This document shows, one piece after another, positions 1 to 4,840 of a stretch of DNA of 6,782 nucleotides. Below the pieces are notes generated by a model. That model had not been told where the DNA came from, did no database searches, and was given only the letters and a program-made list of their open reading frames with translations. Positions within the stretch are counted from its first letter, which is position 1. Each line of letters opens with the position of its first letter. This DNA is from Thiotrichales bacterium HSG1. Lineage in GTDB: Bacteria; Pseudomonadota; Gammaproteobacteria; Beggiatoales; Beggiatoaceae. The DNA is taken from assembly GCA_030378125.1 (NCBI GenBank), contig JAUCGN010000094.1, positions 1 through 6,782 on the forward strand, read 5' to 3'. The position numbers and the translations under genes are program-made.

Positions 1-4
1 TCAT
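1..4 (-). CDS. Start codon of a leftward gene that leaves the window
   Basis: On the minus strand an ATG lies at positions 4-2. It is preceded by AGGAGA (positions 18-13) with an eight-base spacer, which is ideal Shine-Dalgarno geometry in a region where chance AGGAG matches are rare. Only the first codon and one more base are inside the window, so the product cannot be named. If real, the gene is divergent from the MORN-gene operon and the two share the roughly 1 kb intergenic region. The alternative is that TCA at 1-3 is a minus-strand stop of an unrelated short frame. The ribosome-binding site makes a start more likely. Confidence 0.4.
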
Positions 5-12
5 TTAAAACG

Positions 13-18
13 TCTCCT
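13..18 (-). promoter_or_regulatory. Shine-Dalgarno site AGGAGA for the leftward gene
   Basis: The minus strand reads AGGAGA here, eight bases before an ATG at 4-2. This site is the main reason for proposing a gene crossing the left edge of the window. Confidence 0.4.
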
Positions 19-50
19 AACAATTTTATGGTAAGTGAAAATTATTTAAC

Positions 51-78
51 ATAGTAGAATTACGATTGAAACATTCAA
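51..78 (-). promoter_or_regulatory. Weak candidate promoter for the leftward gene
   Basis: The minus strand reads TTGAAT (78-73), a 16-base spacer, then TACTAT (56-51). Each box matches the sigma70 consensus at about four of six positions. The distance to the proposed ATG is about 47 bases. In such AT-rich DNA matches of this quality occur by chance, so this is only a candidate. Confidence 0.22.
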
Positions 79-362
79 GTATAGTTTTTTTAAAATTTTA
101 CTTTGATATACTCGAACAAAAAACATAATCAGTTGATTGTAAACTCATTAAAATATGGCAATTGCTCTCTCAAATTAAGAAAAAATAGAGGTTAAAGGAG
201 AAATAACCTTTTTTACAAATTGGAAAATAGATAAACTTTGGCGTTTATTTTGTGTTAAAAACAGAAGAACATAAATCTTAGCACCATAATAGAATGAAAA
301 CCATTACTGAATTTACGAAAATATTCAATATCCGATTAAAGTTTCATGTTCATATTGGAAAC

Positions 363-408
363 TATTTTTACTTCATTGTCAAGAGAATACCGGTTCAAAG
401 TAAAAATA
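363..408. repeat. Perfect 11-bp inverted repeat, possible hairpin
   Basis: TATTTTTACTT (363-373) is matched perfectly by its reverse complement at 398-408, around a 24-base loop. The arms are almost all A/T, so the stem would be weak and could be a chance match in this composition. It is not followed by the layout of a terminator. Confidence 0.3.
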
Positions 409-698
409 TTCTTTGTATAACAAAATATTAATTACCAAACAAAGTTTTCATAATTAACAGTAGTTTGACTATTTTTTAAATTTAAAAATCTGAATTAAAT
501 CAAATTTAGGTTTTTAGCTAAGTTATATCTGATTATAGGATATGTTAGGTTATAAATACAACATTATCTTCAGGATGTGGATGACATTATTTCAAAACTA
601 TCAGAACTCTGGCAAGTTGGTGTGAGGCATTGACTGGTTGGTTTGGTCAGTTGACTGTGATAAGAAATTGGTTGATAATCATATTTTTTTAACAGGTA

Positions 699-950
699 TA
701 GGACTTACGTATTGACAACTTCTAAAAAATAATATTTCAATAAACTTATATAGTTATGAAATATATTTGATTTCTCATAATTTCTGTAACAATCCTTTCG
801 GACAGTTTTAAAAGTTATAAAATTACGGTAGTCCTGCAATGTATAGTGATAAAACTATTAATTACTTGATATTTAACAGCTTTTTAGAACGAATACTATT
901 CTGTGCAGGACTACCCATAATATTATGATCTTGTCAATGCGTAAGTCCTA
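699..950. mobile_element. MITE-like element with 18-19 bp terminal inverted repeats
   Basis: AGGACTTACGTATTGACAA (700-718) is repeated in inverted orientation at 931-949, with 18 of 19 bases identical (the difference is T versus C at the tenth base). Both outer edges carry TA (699-700 and 949-950), as expected for an element that duplicates a TA target, the habit of IS630/Tc1-mariner transposases. About 250 bp lies between the ends with no open frame, so the element is non-autonomous and would need a transposase supplied elsewhere. The TA could instead be part of the inverted repeat, since TA is self-complementary. The ends are clear; the family assignment is inference. Confidence 0.7.
827..915. 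repeat. Second inverted repeat nested inside the MITE-like element
   Basis: GGTAGTCCTGCA (827-838) is matched perfectly in inverted orientation at 904-915. The match continues inward through four unmatched bases to ATAGT (843-847) and ACTAT (895-899), so about 17 of 21 aligned positions agree, leaving a loop of roughly 47 bases. It lies off-centre, close to the right end of the larger element. It may be a smaller element inserted into the first, or a structural arm of the larger one. Confidence 0.6.
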
Positions 951-978
951 ACTGTGTTAAAATTTTAAGAATATTTTG

Positions 979-1008
979 TTGACTTAATGGGTTCCTAATG
1001 ATTATAAT
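979..1008 (+). promoter_or_regulatory. Sigma70-type promoter of the five-gene operon
   Basis: TTGACT (979-984, five of six to consensus) and a perfect TATAAT (1003-1008) are separated by 18 bases. Transcription would begin near 1015, leaving a leader of about 24 bases before the ATG at 1039. The promoter starts about 30 bases to the right of the MITE-like element, so that element could affect expression. No operator palindrome is evident in the core promoter. Confidence 0.65.
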
Positions 1009-1038
1009 GGTACGATCTTCACTTAGAGTTTATTATTT

Positions 1039-1755
1039 ATGAAAATATTTTATATTTTATTACTTATATGTGTTGGTTATAGTTGTGCTGAAACAACAAA
1101 AACAACAAAATATTTGCCAGATACAAAAAATGAAATGGTAAACAATAATAGTGTTGGATGTCAAAATTCTACAAACCAATGTTTAAACGGAAAAGGAATT
1201 TATATATATCGTGATGGTAGACGCTATGAAGGAAATTTTAAAAATGGACATAGACATGGTAAAGGAATTTTAACTTATTCGAGTGGTGCATATTATAATG
1301 GAGATTTTAAAGAAGGGAAAAAACAAGGACGGGGAATTTATGTAGAGGTAAATAATGATCGCTATGAAGGAGAATGGGAGAACAATAAAAAGCATGGAAA
1401 AGGAAAATTAACCTATGCTGGTGGTAGTTATTATGATGGTATGTTCCAAAATGATAAGAAACATGGTAAGGGAAAACAAGTTTATTCTATGCAGGGTTAT
1501 TACGAAGGAGATTTTCAAAATGGAAAAAGACATGGAACAGGAGTTTATAAATGGCCGAGTGGCAATTATTATGAAGGAGAATTCAAAAATGGAAATAGGC
1601 ACGGAAAAGGAACTTTTTCATTTTCAGATGGTGGGTATCGCAATGGATACTGGGAAAATGATAGAATCTTGATAAGAAAGCGACAAGAAGATTGGAGTGA
1701 AACTGATAGAACTGAATTTAGAATAATTTTTAATTCTATTTTGAATAAAGGGTAG
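1039..1755 (+). CDS. MORN-repeat protein, exported, possible lipoprotein
   Basis: The 238-residue product begins with a short positive end and hydrophobic core (residues 1-16, MKIFYILLLICVGYSC), a Sec-type signal. Cys16 could be lipidated, but G-Y-S-C is a poor lipobox, so lipoprotein status is uncertain. After a polar linker (17-50), residues 51-211 are seven uninterrupted 23-residue MORN repeats with the pattern GxGxxxxxxGxxYxGxFxNGxxH. MORN repeats form elongated beta-hairpin strips that bind proteins or lipids, or act as scaffolds in membrane-associated complexes. The C-terminal 27 residues are charged and lack repeats. This is the first gene after the promoter, and the next gene starts 30 bases downstream. 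The ribosome-binding site is weak (AGAG), yet the signal-peptide reading and the promoter position support this start. The family is certain; the biological role is unknown. Confidence 0.9.
   Translation: MKIFYILLLICVGYSCAETTKTTKYLPDTKNEMVNNNSVGCQNSTNQCLNGKGIYIYRDGRRYEGNFKNGHRHGKGILTYSSGAYYNGDFKEGKKQGRGIYVEVNNDRYEGEWENNKKHGKGKLTYAGGSYYDGMFQNDKKHGKGKQVYSMQGYYEGDFQNGKRHGTGVYKWPSGNYYEGEFKNGNRHGKGTFSFSDGGYRNGYWENDRILIRKRQEDWSETDRTEFRIIFNSILNKG
1189..1671 (+). repeat. Seven tandem 69-bp MORN repeat units
   Basis: The segment is exactly 7 x 69 bases, coding residues 51-211. Units begin at residues 51, 74, 97, 120, 143, 166 and 189. Most start GKG and end NG/ND-xx-H; the third (GRG...NNKKH) and seventh (GKG...NDRIL) are the most divergent. 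The units differ enough at DNA level that this is an old protein repeat and not a recent DNA expansion. Confidence 0.9.
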
Positions 1756-1785
1756 TATGAAAATGTAATAGTTTTAGGGTAAAGC

Positions 1786-2385
1786 ATGAAAAATATAAAA
1801 CAACAAAAAAGAAACGTTATAAAAGCAGCTGTTTTTATTATTATTCCTGGTATTATTGCTGGTATTGTCGTTGCGTATATTACATTATTTATGGAATATG
1901 GCTATTTTATACCAGAACAACCTACTAAAGACAATAATGATAATGAGCAACAATACTCAGATAAAGAACTAGCTAAACTAGCTGAAAAACAGCGATTAGA
2001 ACAACAATATCTAAAAGATGAATTAGCTAAATTAAAAGAGAAACAAAGATTGGAGAATAAACGACGATTAGTTCAACAAAAACGTTTAGATGATGAGGCA
2101 TTTAAATTATCTGAAAAACAGCGATTGGAACAACAACAACTGAAAGATGAATTAGCTGAATTAAAAAAGAAACAAATATTGAAGAATAAACGACGATTGG
2201 CTCAACAAAAACGTTTAGACGATGAGGCATTTAAATTATCTGAAAAACAGCGATTAGCTGAAGAACGACGATTGGCTAGAGAACGCAGATGGACACAAGA
2301 TTTTAGTATTGATGATACAGAAACAACAGATTCTGAAAATGAAGAAGCTCAAAAACGTAAAGAATTGCGTTGGACACAAGAATAA
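1786..2385 (+). CDS. Membrane-anchored coiled-coil repeat protein
   Basis: The 199-residue product has a lysine/arginine-rich start, one transmembrane segment (about residues 12-36), a polar hinge (43-60), then a long charged helix of Lys, Glu, Gln, Arg and regularly spaced Leu (about 60-170). The topology is N-in with the helix in the periplasm, like the stalk of TolA-type or other envelope-spanning proteins, but no TolA C-terminal domain is present. The helix contains two 43-residue repeats (64-106 and 107-149) and part of a third (150-160). The last 30 residues are acidic, and the motif RWTQ occurs at both ends of this tail (RRWTQDF and LRWTQE-stop). The gene lies 30 bases after the MORN gene and 2 bases before the next, so it is co-transcribed. 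The likely role is a spacer or scaffold. Coiled-coil similarity alone cannot define a family. Confidence 0.8.
   Translation: MKNIKQQKRNVIKAAVFIIIPGIIAGIVVAYITLFMEYGYFIPEQPTKDNNDNEQQYSDKELAKLAEKQRLEQQYLKDELAKLKEKQRLENKRRLVQQKRLDDEAFKLSEKQRLEQQQLKDELAELKKKQILKNKRRLAQQKRLDDEAFKLSEKQRLAEERRLARERRWTQDFSIDDTETTDSENEEAQKRKELRWTQE
1975..2265 (+). repeat. 129-bp direct repeats in the coiled-coil gene
   Basis: Copies run 1975-2103 and 2104-2232, followed by a partial copy from 2233. The latter parts are nearly identical at DNA level, including CAACAAAAACGTTTAGA and GATGAGGCATTTAAATTATC in both full copies. The strong nucleotide identity, including silent positions, points to recent duplication, so copy number and helix length may vary between strains. 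Confidence 0.8.
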
Positions 2386-2387
2386 AT

Positions 2388-2561
2388 ATGAAAATTCAAA
2401 CTATTTTTAAGTATATTTTTCTTATAATTATCATTTTATTAATTGATGGTTGCTTCCTTCTAAAAGATTGTAATAAGCAACCATTGCCTGATAAAGGTGT
2501 TCAAATTGAAAGAGAAAATGAACAAAAAGAAAAAGAATTCAGATGGACACGGGAATTTTGA
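2388..2561 (+). CDS. Small lipoprotein (57 residues) with RWTREF tail
   Basis: The start at 2388 is chosen because it yields a clean signal (MKIQTIFKYIFLIIIILL) and lies two bases after the stop of the coiled-coil gene, suiting translational coupling. An in-frame ATG at 2370 would add MDTRIN inside the upstream coding region and spoil the signal. The signal ends in the acceptable lipobox I-D-G-Cys22, so the mature peptide is only about 36 residues, lipid-anchored, with a second cysteine at 28. Asp at the -2 position is before the cleavage site and does not predict sorting. The charged tail (NEQKEKEFRWTREF) closely matches the tail of the preceding gene product (QKRKELRWTQE). This is probably a true small gene and a partner, or partial copy, of its neighbour. 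No family is recognised. Confidence 0.7.
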   Translation: MKIQTIFKYIFLIIIILLIDGCFLLKDCNKQPLPDKGVQIERENEQKEKEFRWTREF

Positions 2562-2594
2562 TATAAATTTTTTAAAAATGTAGGAAAATAATTT

Positions 2595-3305
2595 ATGAAA
2601 AAGAATAATAATAGTTTTAATCATTGTCAACTAAGTAAATGGTTTCTACTTATAGTCTTACTTATGGTTGCATCGTTTCCCATTTCAAGCATTGCTTTAT
2701 CGTGTGATAATGGAGTACGTCTTCCAAAATATGCTCAATTATTAGAAAAAATTGGTAAACAAACAGGTATAAGTTGTGAGGAAGCAGAAGCATTTATTGA
2801 CCATGTTGATGGAGAAGCTATTAAAATACAGAAGAATTTTGAACAAATTGCTTCAGATAAAACACCTAGTTATCAAAAAGAAAGTTTAGTCAAACAAACT
2901 GTCGACAATTACTTTGATAGCCCGACCTCAATTGTTCAAACATCAGGTTTAAATAGTTCTACTGTTAGAAATCGTGGAGTGGAACGTTATTTAACAGATT
3001 TAGCAGATTTGAGTAAAGAAAAATATGTCACAGTAAAACTTCTTTTTGATGAAAAATATTTTAGTATGGGAAATATAGAACTAGAATATGAAAATGGTGA
3101 AAGAATTTATTCATTTAAAGTGTCGATGTGGGCTCATTTTATAGGATGTACTGATAGTGGTTATTGTTATGGGGACCATACAAAAAAAGGATTTTATATG
3201 AAAATGCAAAAAGGGCGTATGAGAGTTGATTTTGTTCAAGTGGAGCAAACTGTATCAGAGAAAAAATATCGTGAAATTCAGTGCAAATGGACAGGTGGAT
3301 GTTAA
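2595..3305 (+). CDS. Secreted protein of unknown function, six cysteines after the signal
   Basis: The 236-residue product starts after a good ribosome-binding site (AGGAAA, 2582-2587, seven-base spacer). Residues 1-36 form a signal with a hydrophobic core at 17-35, probably cleaved near Ala34 or Ser36. The mature part holds six cysteines (37, 61, 185, 191, 230, 236), an even number that would suit three disulfides in the periplasm. Residues 40-105 look helical. A helix at about 127-140 (RGVERYLTDLADLS) is followed by alternating polar/hydrophobic strands (144-220), an alpha-then-beta layout seen in NTF2-like and similar small domains; that resemblance is suggestive only. The protein ends CKWTGGC, which echoes the RWT tails of the two preceding products. 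It lies 33 bases after the small lipoprotein gene and 37 bases before the next in the same operon. No catalytic motif is recognised. Confidence 0.75.
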   Translation: MKKNNNSFNHCQLSKWFLLIVLLMVASFPISSIALSCDNGVRLPKYAQLLEKIGKQTGISCEEAEAFIDHVDGEAIKIQKNFEQIASDKTPSYQKESLVKQTVDNYFDSPTSIVQTSGLNSSTVRNRGVERYLTDLADLSKEKYVTVKLLFDEKYFSMGNIELEYENGERIYSFKVSMWAHFIGCTDSGYCYGDHTKKGFYMKMQKGRMRVDFVQVEQTVSEKKYREIQCKWTGGC

Positions 3306-3329
3306 TTACAAATATTGTCAATATAAAAT

Positions 3330-3334
3330 AGGAG
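3330..3334 (+). promoter_or_regulatory. Ribosome-binding site that fixes the start at 3343
   Basis: AGGAG lies eight bases before the ATG at 3343. An earlier in-frame ATG at 3226 lies within the preceding gene and lacks this support, so the site decides the start. Confidence 0.8.
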
Positions 3335-3342
3335 TTTTTTCA

Positions 3343-4560
3343 ATGAAATACTTATTAAATTTATTATTTTCAATCTGGATGTTTATAGGTTGCTTTCCTT
3401 CTATTATGGCTAATCCTATGGTTGAGCAAATGAAAGAAGGTGATCTTGCTCATAAGGCCAATACACTTTCGTTATTAGAACTTGCCTTTGTTGAAAGAAA
3501 AATGGATTATTTGGAAAGAATTTCAACTAGTAGTTTTAAGAAATCAAAAGGCTATAAATTTTTACAGAGATATATTACGAGTGGTACTAGTATTAACTTT
3601 AACTATAAGTTAGAAACTGCTATTCAAGAATTTATTATTAATGGAAATAAAAGGCATGTTTTAGTTGTAGACTTTGAGAAATCCAGAGAACGGAAATGGT
3701 CTGTCATAAATGCTCATGTTATGAAAAATGGAATACGACAAGAACTAAAAGATAAAGGATTTTCTGCTATGGAATATGATCGTAATTTTCCTCAATTTAT
3801 CAGTGGATTTGAAACAGGAAAGATTGAAAGTTATTATGGTTTAGCTCCATATGGAAAGTTAAATCGACAATTTTTCAAAAAAAATAAGGTTAGTACATCT
3901 CAAAATAAAAGCCTTCAGATGAAAAACATTATTATTCATCGTCATGGAAAAATAGAAGGAATGATTTTTATAAAACTTAAACATCAGAGTGTTGGATATC
4001 GGGATAATTCCAAATTTAAAAGTGGCTGGCTTTTAGAAAGTGCAGGTCCTATGTCTGATTTGTATATACAAAACGATAATCTATATATTAAGTATTTGCT
4101 TGGTAGTGTTAATCCAGCACAATTAAAATTAAATGAACCAAATATTGAAACTGGTTATGTTGATTTTTCTCAAAGAAAGAGACCTGCTGTTATTGACAAT
4201 CGAGGAATATTTCAACAAAAGTTAAGTCATATTTCATGTGCTTACTACCTCGAAGGAAAACCTAATTTTTTTAGAATAAAGTTTCATTTTACTCAAAAGC
4301 CACCAATATCTGTTGATGAATTATTGAACAATAGAAATTCTTTAGTATCAAATAAAAAAATTATCCTAAATAATGAATTTAAAGGTTTTTTTGGGAATAA
4401 AAACATACTTAAAAAAGGTCAATGTGACGGTATACTGTTTTGGCATCATTCAGATAATGGGAAACAGCTAGTAATTGATTTTAGAAGTATTACAGGTGTT
4501 TATGGAAAAAATATAGGAGAAACAAGTGAAGCATCATATATAGACCTATATTATAAATAA
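3343..4560 (+). CDS. Secreted orphan protein, 405 residues
   Basis: The product begins with a Sec signal (MKYLLNLLFSIWMFIGCFPS) and likely cleavage after IMA at residue 24, before NPMVEQ. Reading from the upstream ATG at 3226 would add 39 residues, overlap the previous gene by 80 bases and bury the signal. The mature chain is rich in Lys, Asn and aromatic residues with many short beta-like stretches, for example KRHVLVVDFEK, GMIFIKLKHQ, NFFRIKFHFT and GKQLVIDFRSI. The layout suggests one or more beta-rich domains. There are no later transmembrane segments and no enzyme motif that I recognise. It is the last gene of the five-gene operon and is followed by insertion-element debris, so any further genes may have been lost. 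The function is unknown; export is well supported. Confidence 0.75.
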   Translation: MKYLLNLLFSIWMFIGCFPSIMANPMVEQMKEGDLAHKANTLSLLELAFVERKMDYLERISTSSFKKSKGYKFLQRYITSGTSINFNYKLETAIQEFIINGNKRHVLVVDFEKSRERKWSVINAHVMKNGIRQELKDKGFSAMEYDRNFPQFISGFETGKIESYYGLAPYGKLNRQFFKKNKVSTSQNKSLQMKNIIIHRHGKIEGMIFIKLKHQSVGYRDNSKFKSGWLLESAGPMSDLYIQNDNLYIKYLLGSVNPAQLKLNEPNIETGYVDFSQRKRPAVIDNRGIFQQKLSHISCAYYLEGKPNFFRIKFHFTQKPPISVDELLNNRNSLVSNKKIILNNEFKGFFGNKNILKKGQCDGILFWHHSDNGKQLVIDFRSITGVYGKNIGETSEASYIDLYYK

Positions 4561-4601
4561 CTATACTCTGAACGGGTAAAATTTGGAGTTTTTGAAGAGG
4601 A

Positions 4602-4671
4602 GTTTCGCAGAGATTTCATAACGCTAACAGAACATCTATGTTCCGTTAGCTGTTCAATTTCTCAGCGAAGC
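4602..4671. repeat. Two-tier 70-base imperfect palindrome
   Basis: The inner stem pairs GCTAACAGAACA (4623-4634) with TGTTCCGTTAGC (4639-4650), 11 of 12 positions, around a four-base loop. The outer stem pairs GTTTCGCAGAGA (4602-4613) with TCTCAGCGAAGC (4660-4671), with one A-A mismatch and one G-T pair. The two stems are separated by nine unpaired bases on each side, giving a cruciform-like structure. It is not followed by a T-run, so it is not a classic intrinsic terminator, although it could slow polymerase after the operon. The symmetry suits a recognition hairpin or structured RNA from a mobile element. Confidence 0.75.
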
Positions 4672-4760
4672 AGTTATTAAGTTGCCCCGACGTGTCCGGT
4701 CTCATCGGGCTACTCCACACAACAACAGCTCCATCCCACCGCCTCCCCCATGACGTAAAC

Positions 4761-4831
4761 GCTGAGCTTGTTCAAAATTTCAAAAAACGCACTACGTTTA
4801 CACTGTTTCTTCAAATCTTTGAACTCTCAGC
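4761..4831. repeat. Inverted repeat at the edge of the mobile-element remnant
   Basis: GCTGAGCTTGTTCAAAATTT (4761-4780) matches the reverse complement of 4813-4831 (GCTGAGAGTTCAAAGATTT) apart from a few differences. A shorter overlapping pair, GTAAACG (4755-4761) and CGTTTAC (4795-4801), gives an alternative fold. Two mutually exclusive stems next to the junction with the R-M gene suggest the structured end of an inserted element. Confidence 0.55.
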
Positions 4832-4840
4832 TGTAGTCCA

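Larger units (their letters stand above)
19..698. other. AT-rich intergenic stretch without a recognisable gene
   Basis: No frame on either strand gives a protein-like reading of useful length. The stretch is extremely A/T-rich, with runs of A and T and many stops. The exception is about 556-690, which has higher G content and short protein-like readings in different frames, such as QDVDDIISKLSELWQVG (571-621) and, in another frame, EALTGWFGQLTVIRNWL (624-674). These could be the decayed end of an old gene, but no start, ribosome-binding site or family match is visible. The stretch may also contain regulatory DNA for the divergent genes on either side. Confidence 0.5.
4561..4840. other. Probable remnant of an inserted mobile element
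   Basis: This 280-base segment separates the operon from a truncated R-M gene. It differs from both: it contains a long imperfect palindrome (4602-4671), a GC-rich patch (about 4683-4765) with a small stem CCCGA/TCGGG, and an inverted repeat (4761-4831). Read on the minus strand it contains pieces that look like a frame-broken protein, including FFEILNKLSVYVMGEAV and, near the end, MKSLRNSSSKTPNFTRSE, separated by stops. The fragments and hairpins recall the 3' end of an IS200/IS605-type tnpB and its structured right end, but I cannot confirm that match. The right boundary is inferred from where R-M coding sense resumes, near 4841. A plus-strand open frame across it (4692-4916) crosses the junction into the wrong frame and is not a gene. 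Confidence 0.5.

Noticed and set aside
712..717. TTGACA within the left MITE end as an outward promoter element
   Set aside because: No suitable -10 box lies at the right distance to its right; it is better explained as part of the inverted repeat.
1189..1671. CRISPR-like regular repeat spacing
   Set aside because: The 69-base periodicity is the coding period of 23-residue MORN units; there are no short identical repeats with unique spacers.
1408..1672. Open frames on both strands inside the MORN gene (1408-1602 minus, 1415-1672 plus)
   Set aside because: They overlap the seven intact MORN repeats; their readings are low-complexity shadows with no ribosome-binding site.
1569..1787. Minus-strand frame spanning the end of the MORN gene
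   Set aside because: It is antisense to a certain gene and to the operon, with no start signal or recognisable content.
2370..2387. Upstream ATG for the small lipoprotein
   Set aside because: It lies inside the upstream coding region and adds residues that disrupt the lipoprotein signal; ATG at 2388 fits coupling to the stop at 2383-2385.
3139..3321. Minus-strand frame over the end of the cysteine-containing secreted protein gene
   Set aside because: It is antisense to a supported gene, lacks a start signal and has no protein features.
3226..3342. Upstream ATG giving a 444-residue form of the last operon gene
   Set aside because: It overlaps the previous gene by 80 bases and would place 39 polar residues before an obvious signal peptide; AGGAG marks the ATG at 3343.
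4623..4650. Intrinsic terminator for the operon
   Set aside because: The stem is good, but it is followed by TGTTCAATTTCTC and not by a run of T, and it is part of a larger palindrome.
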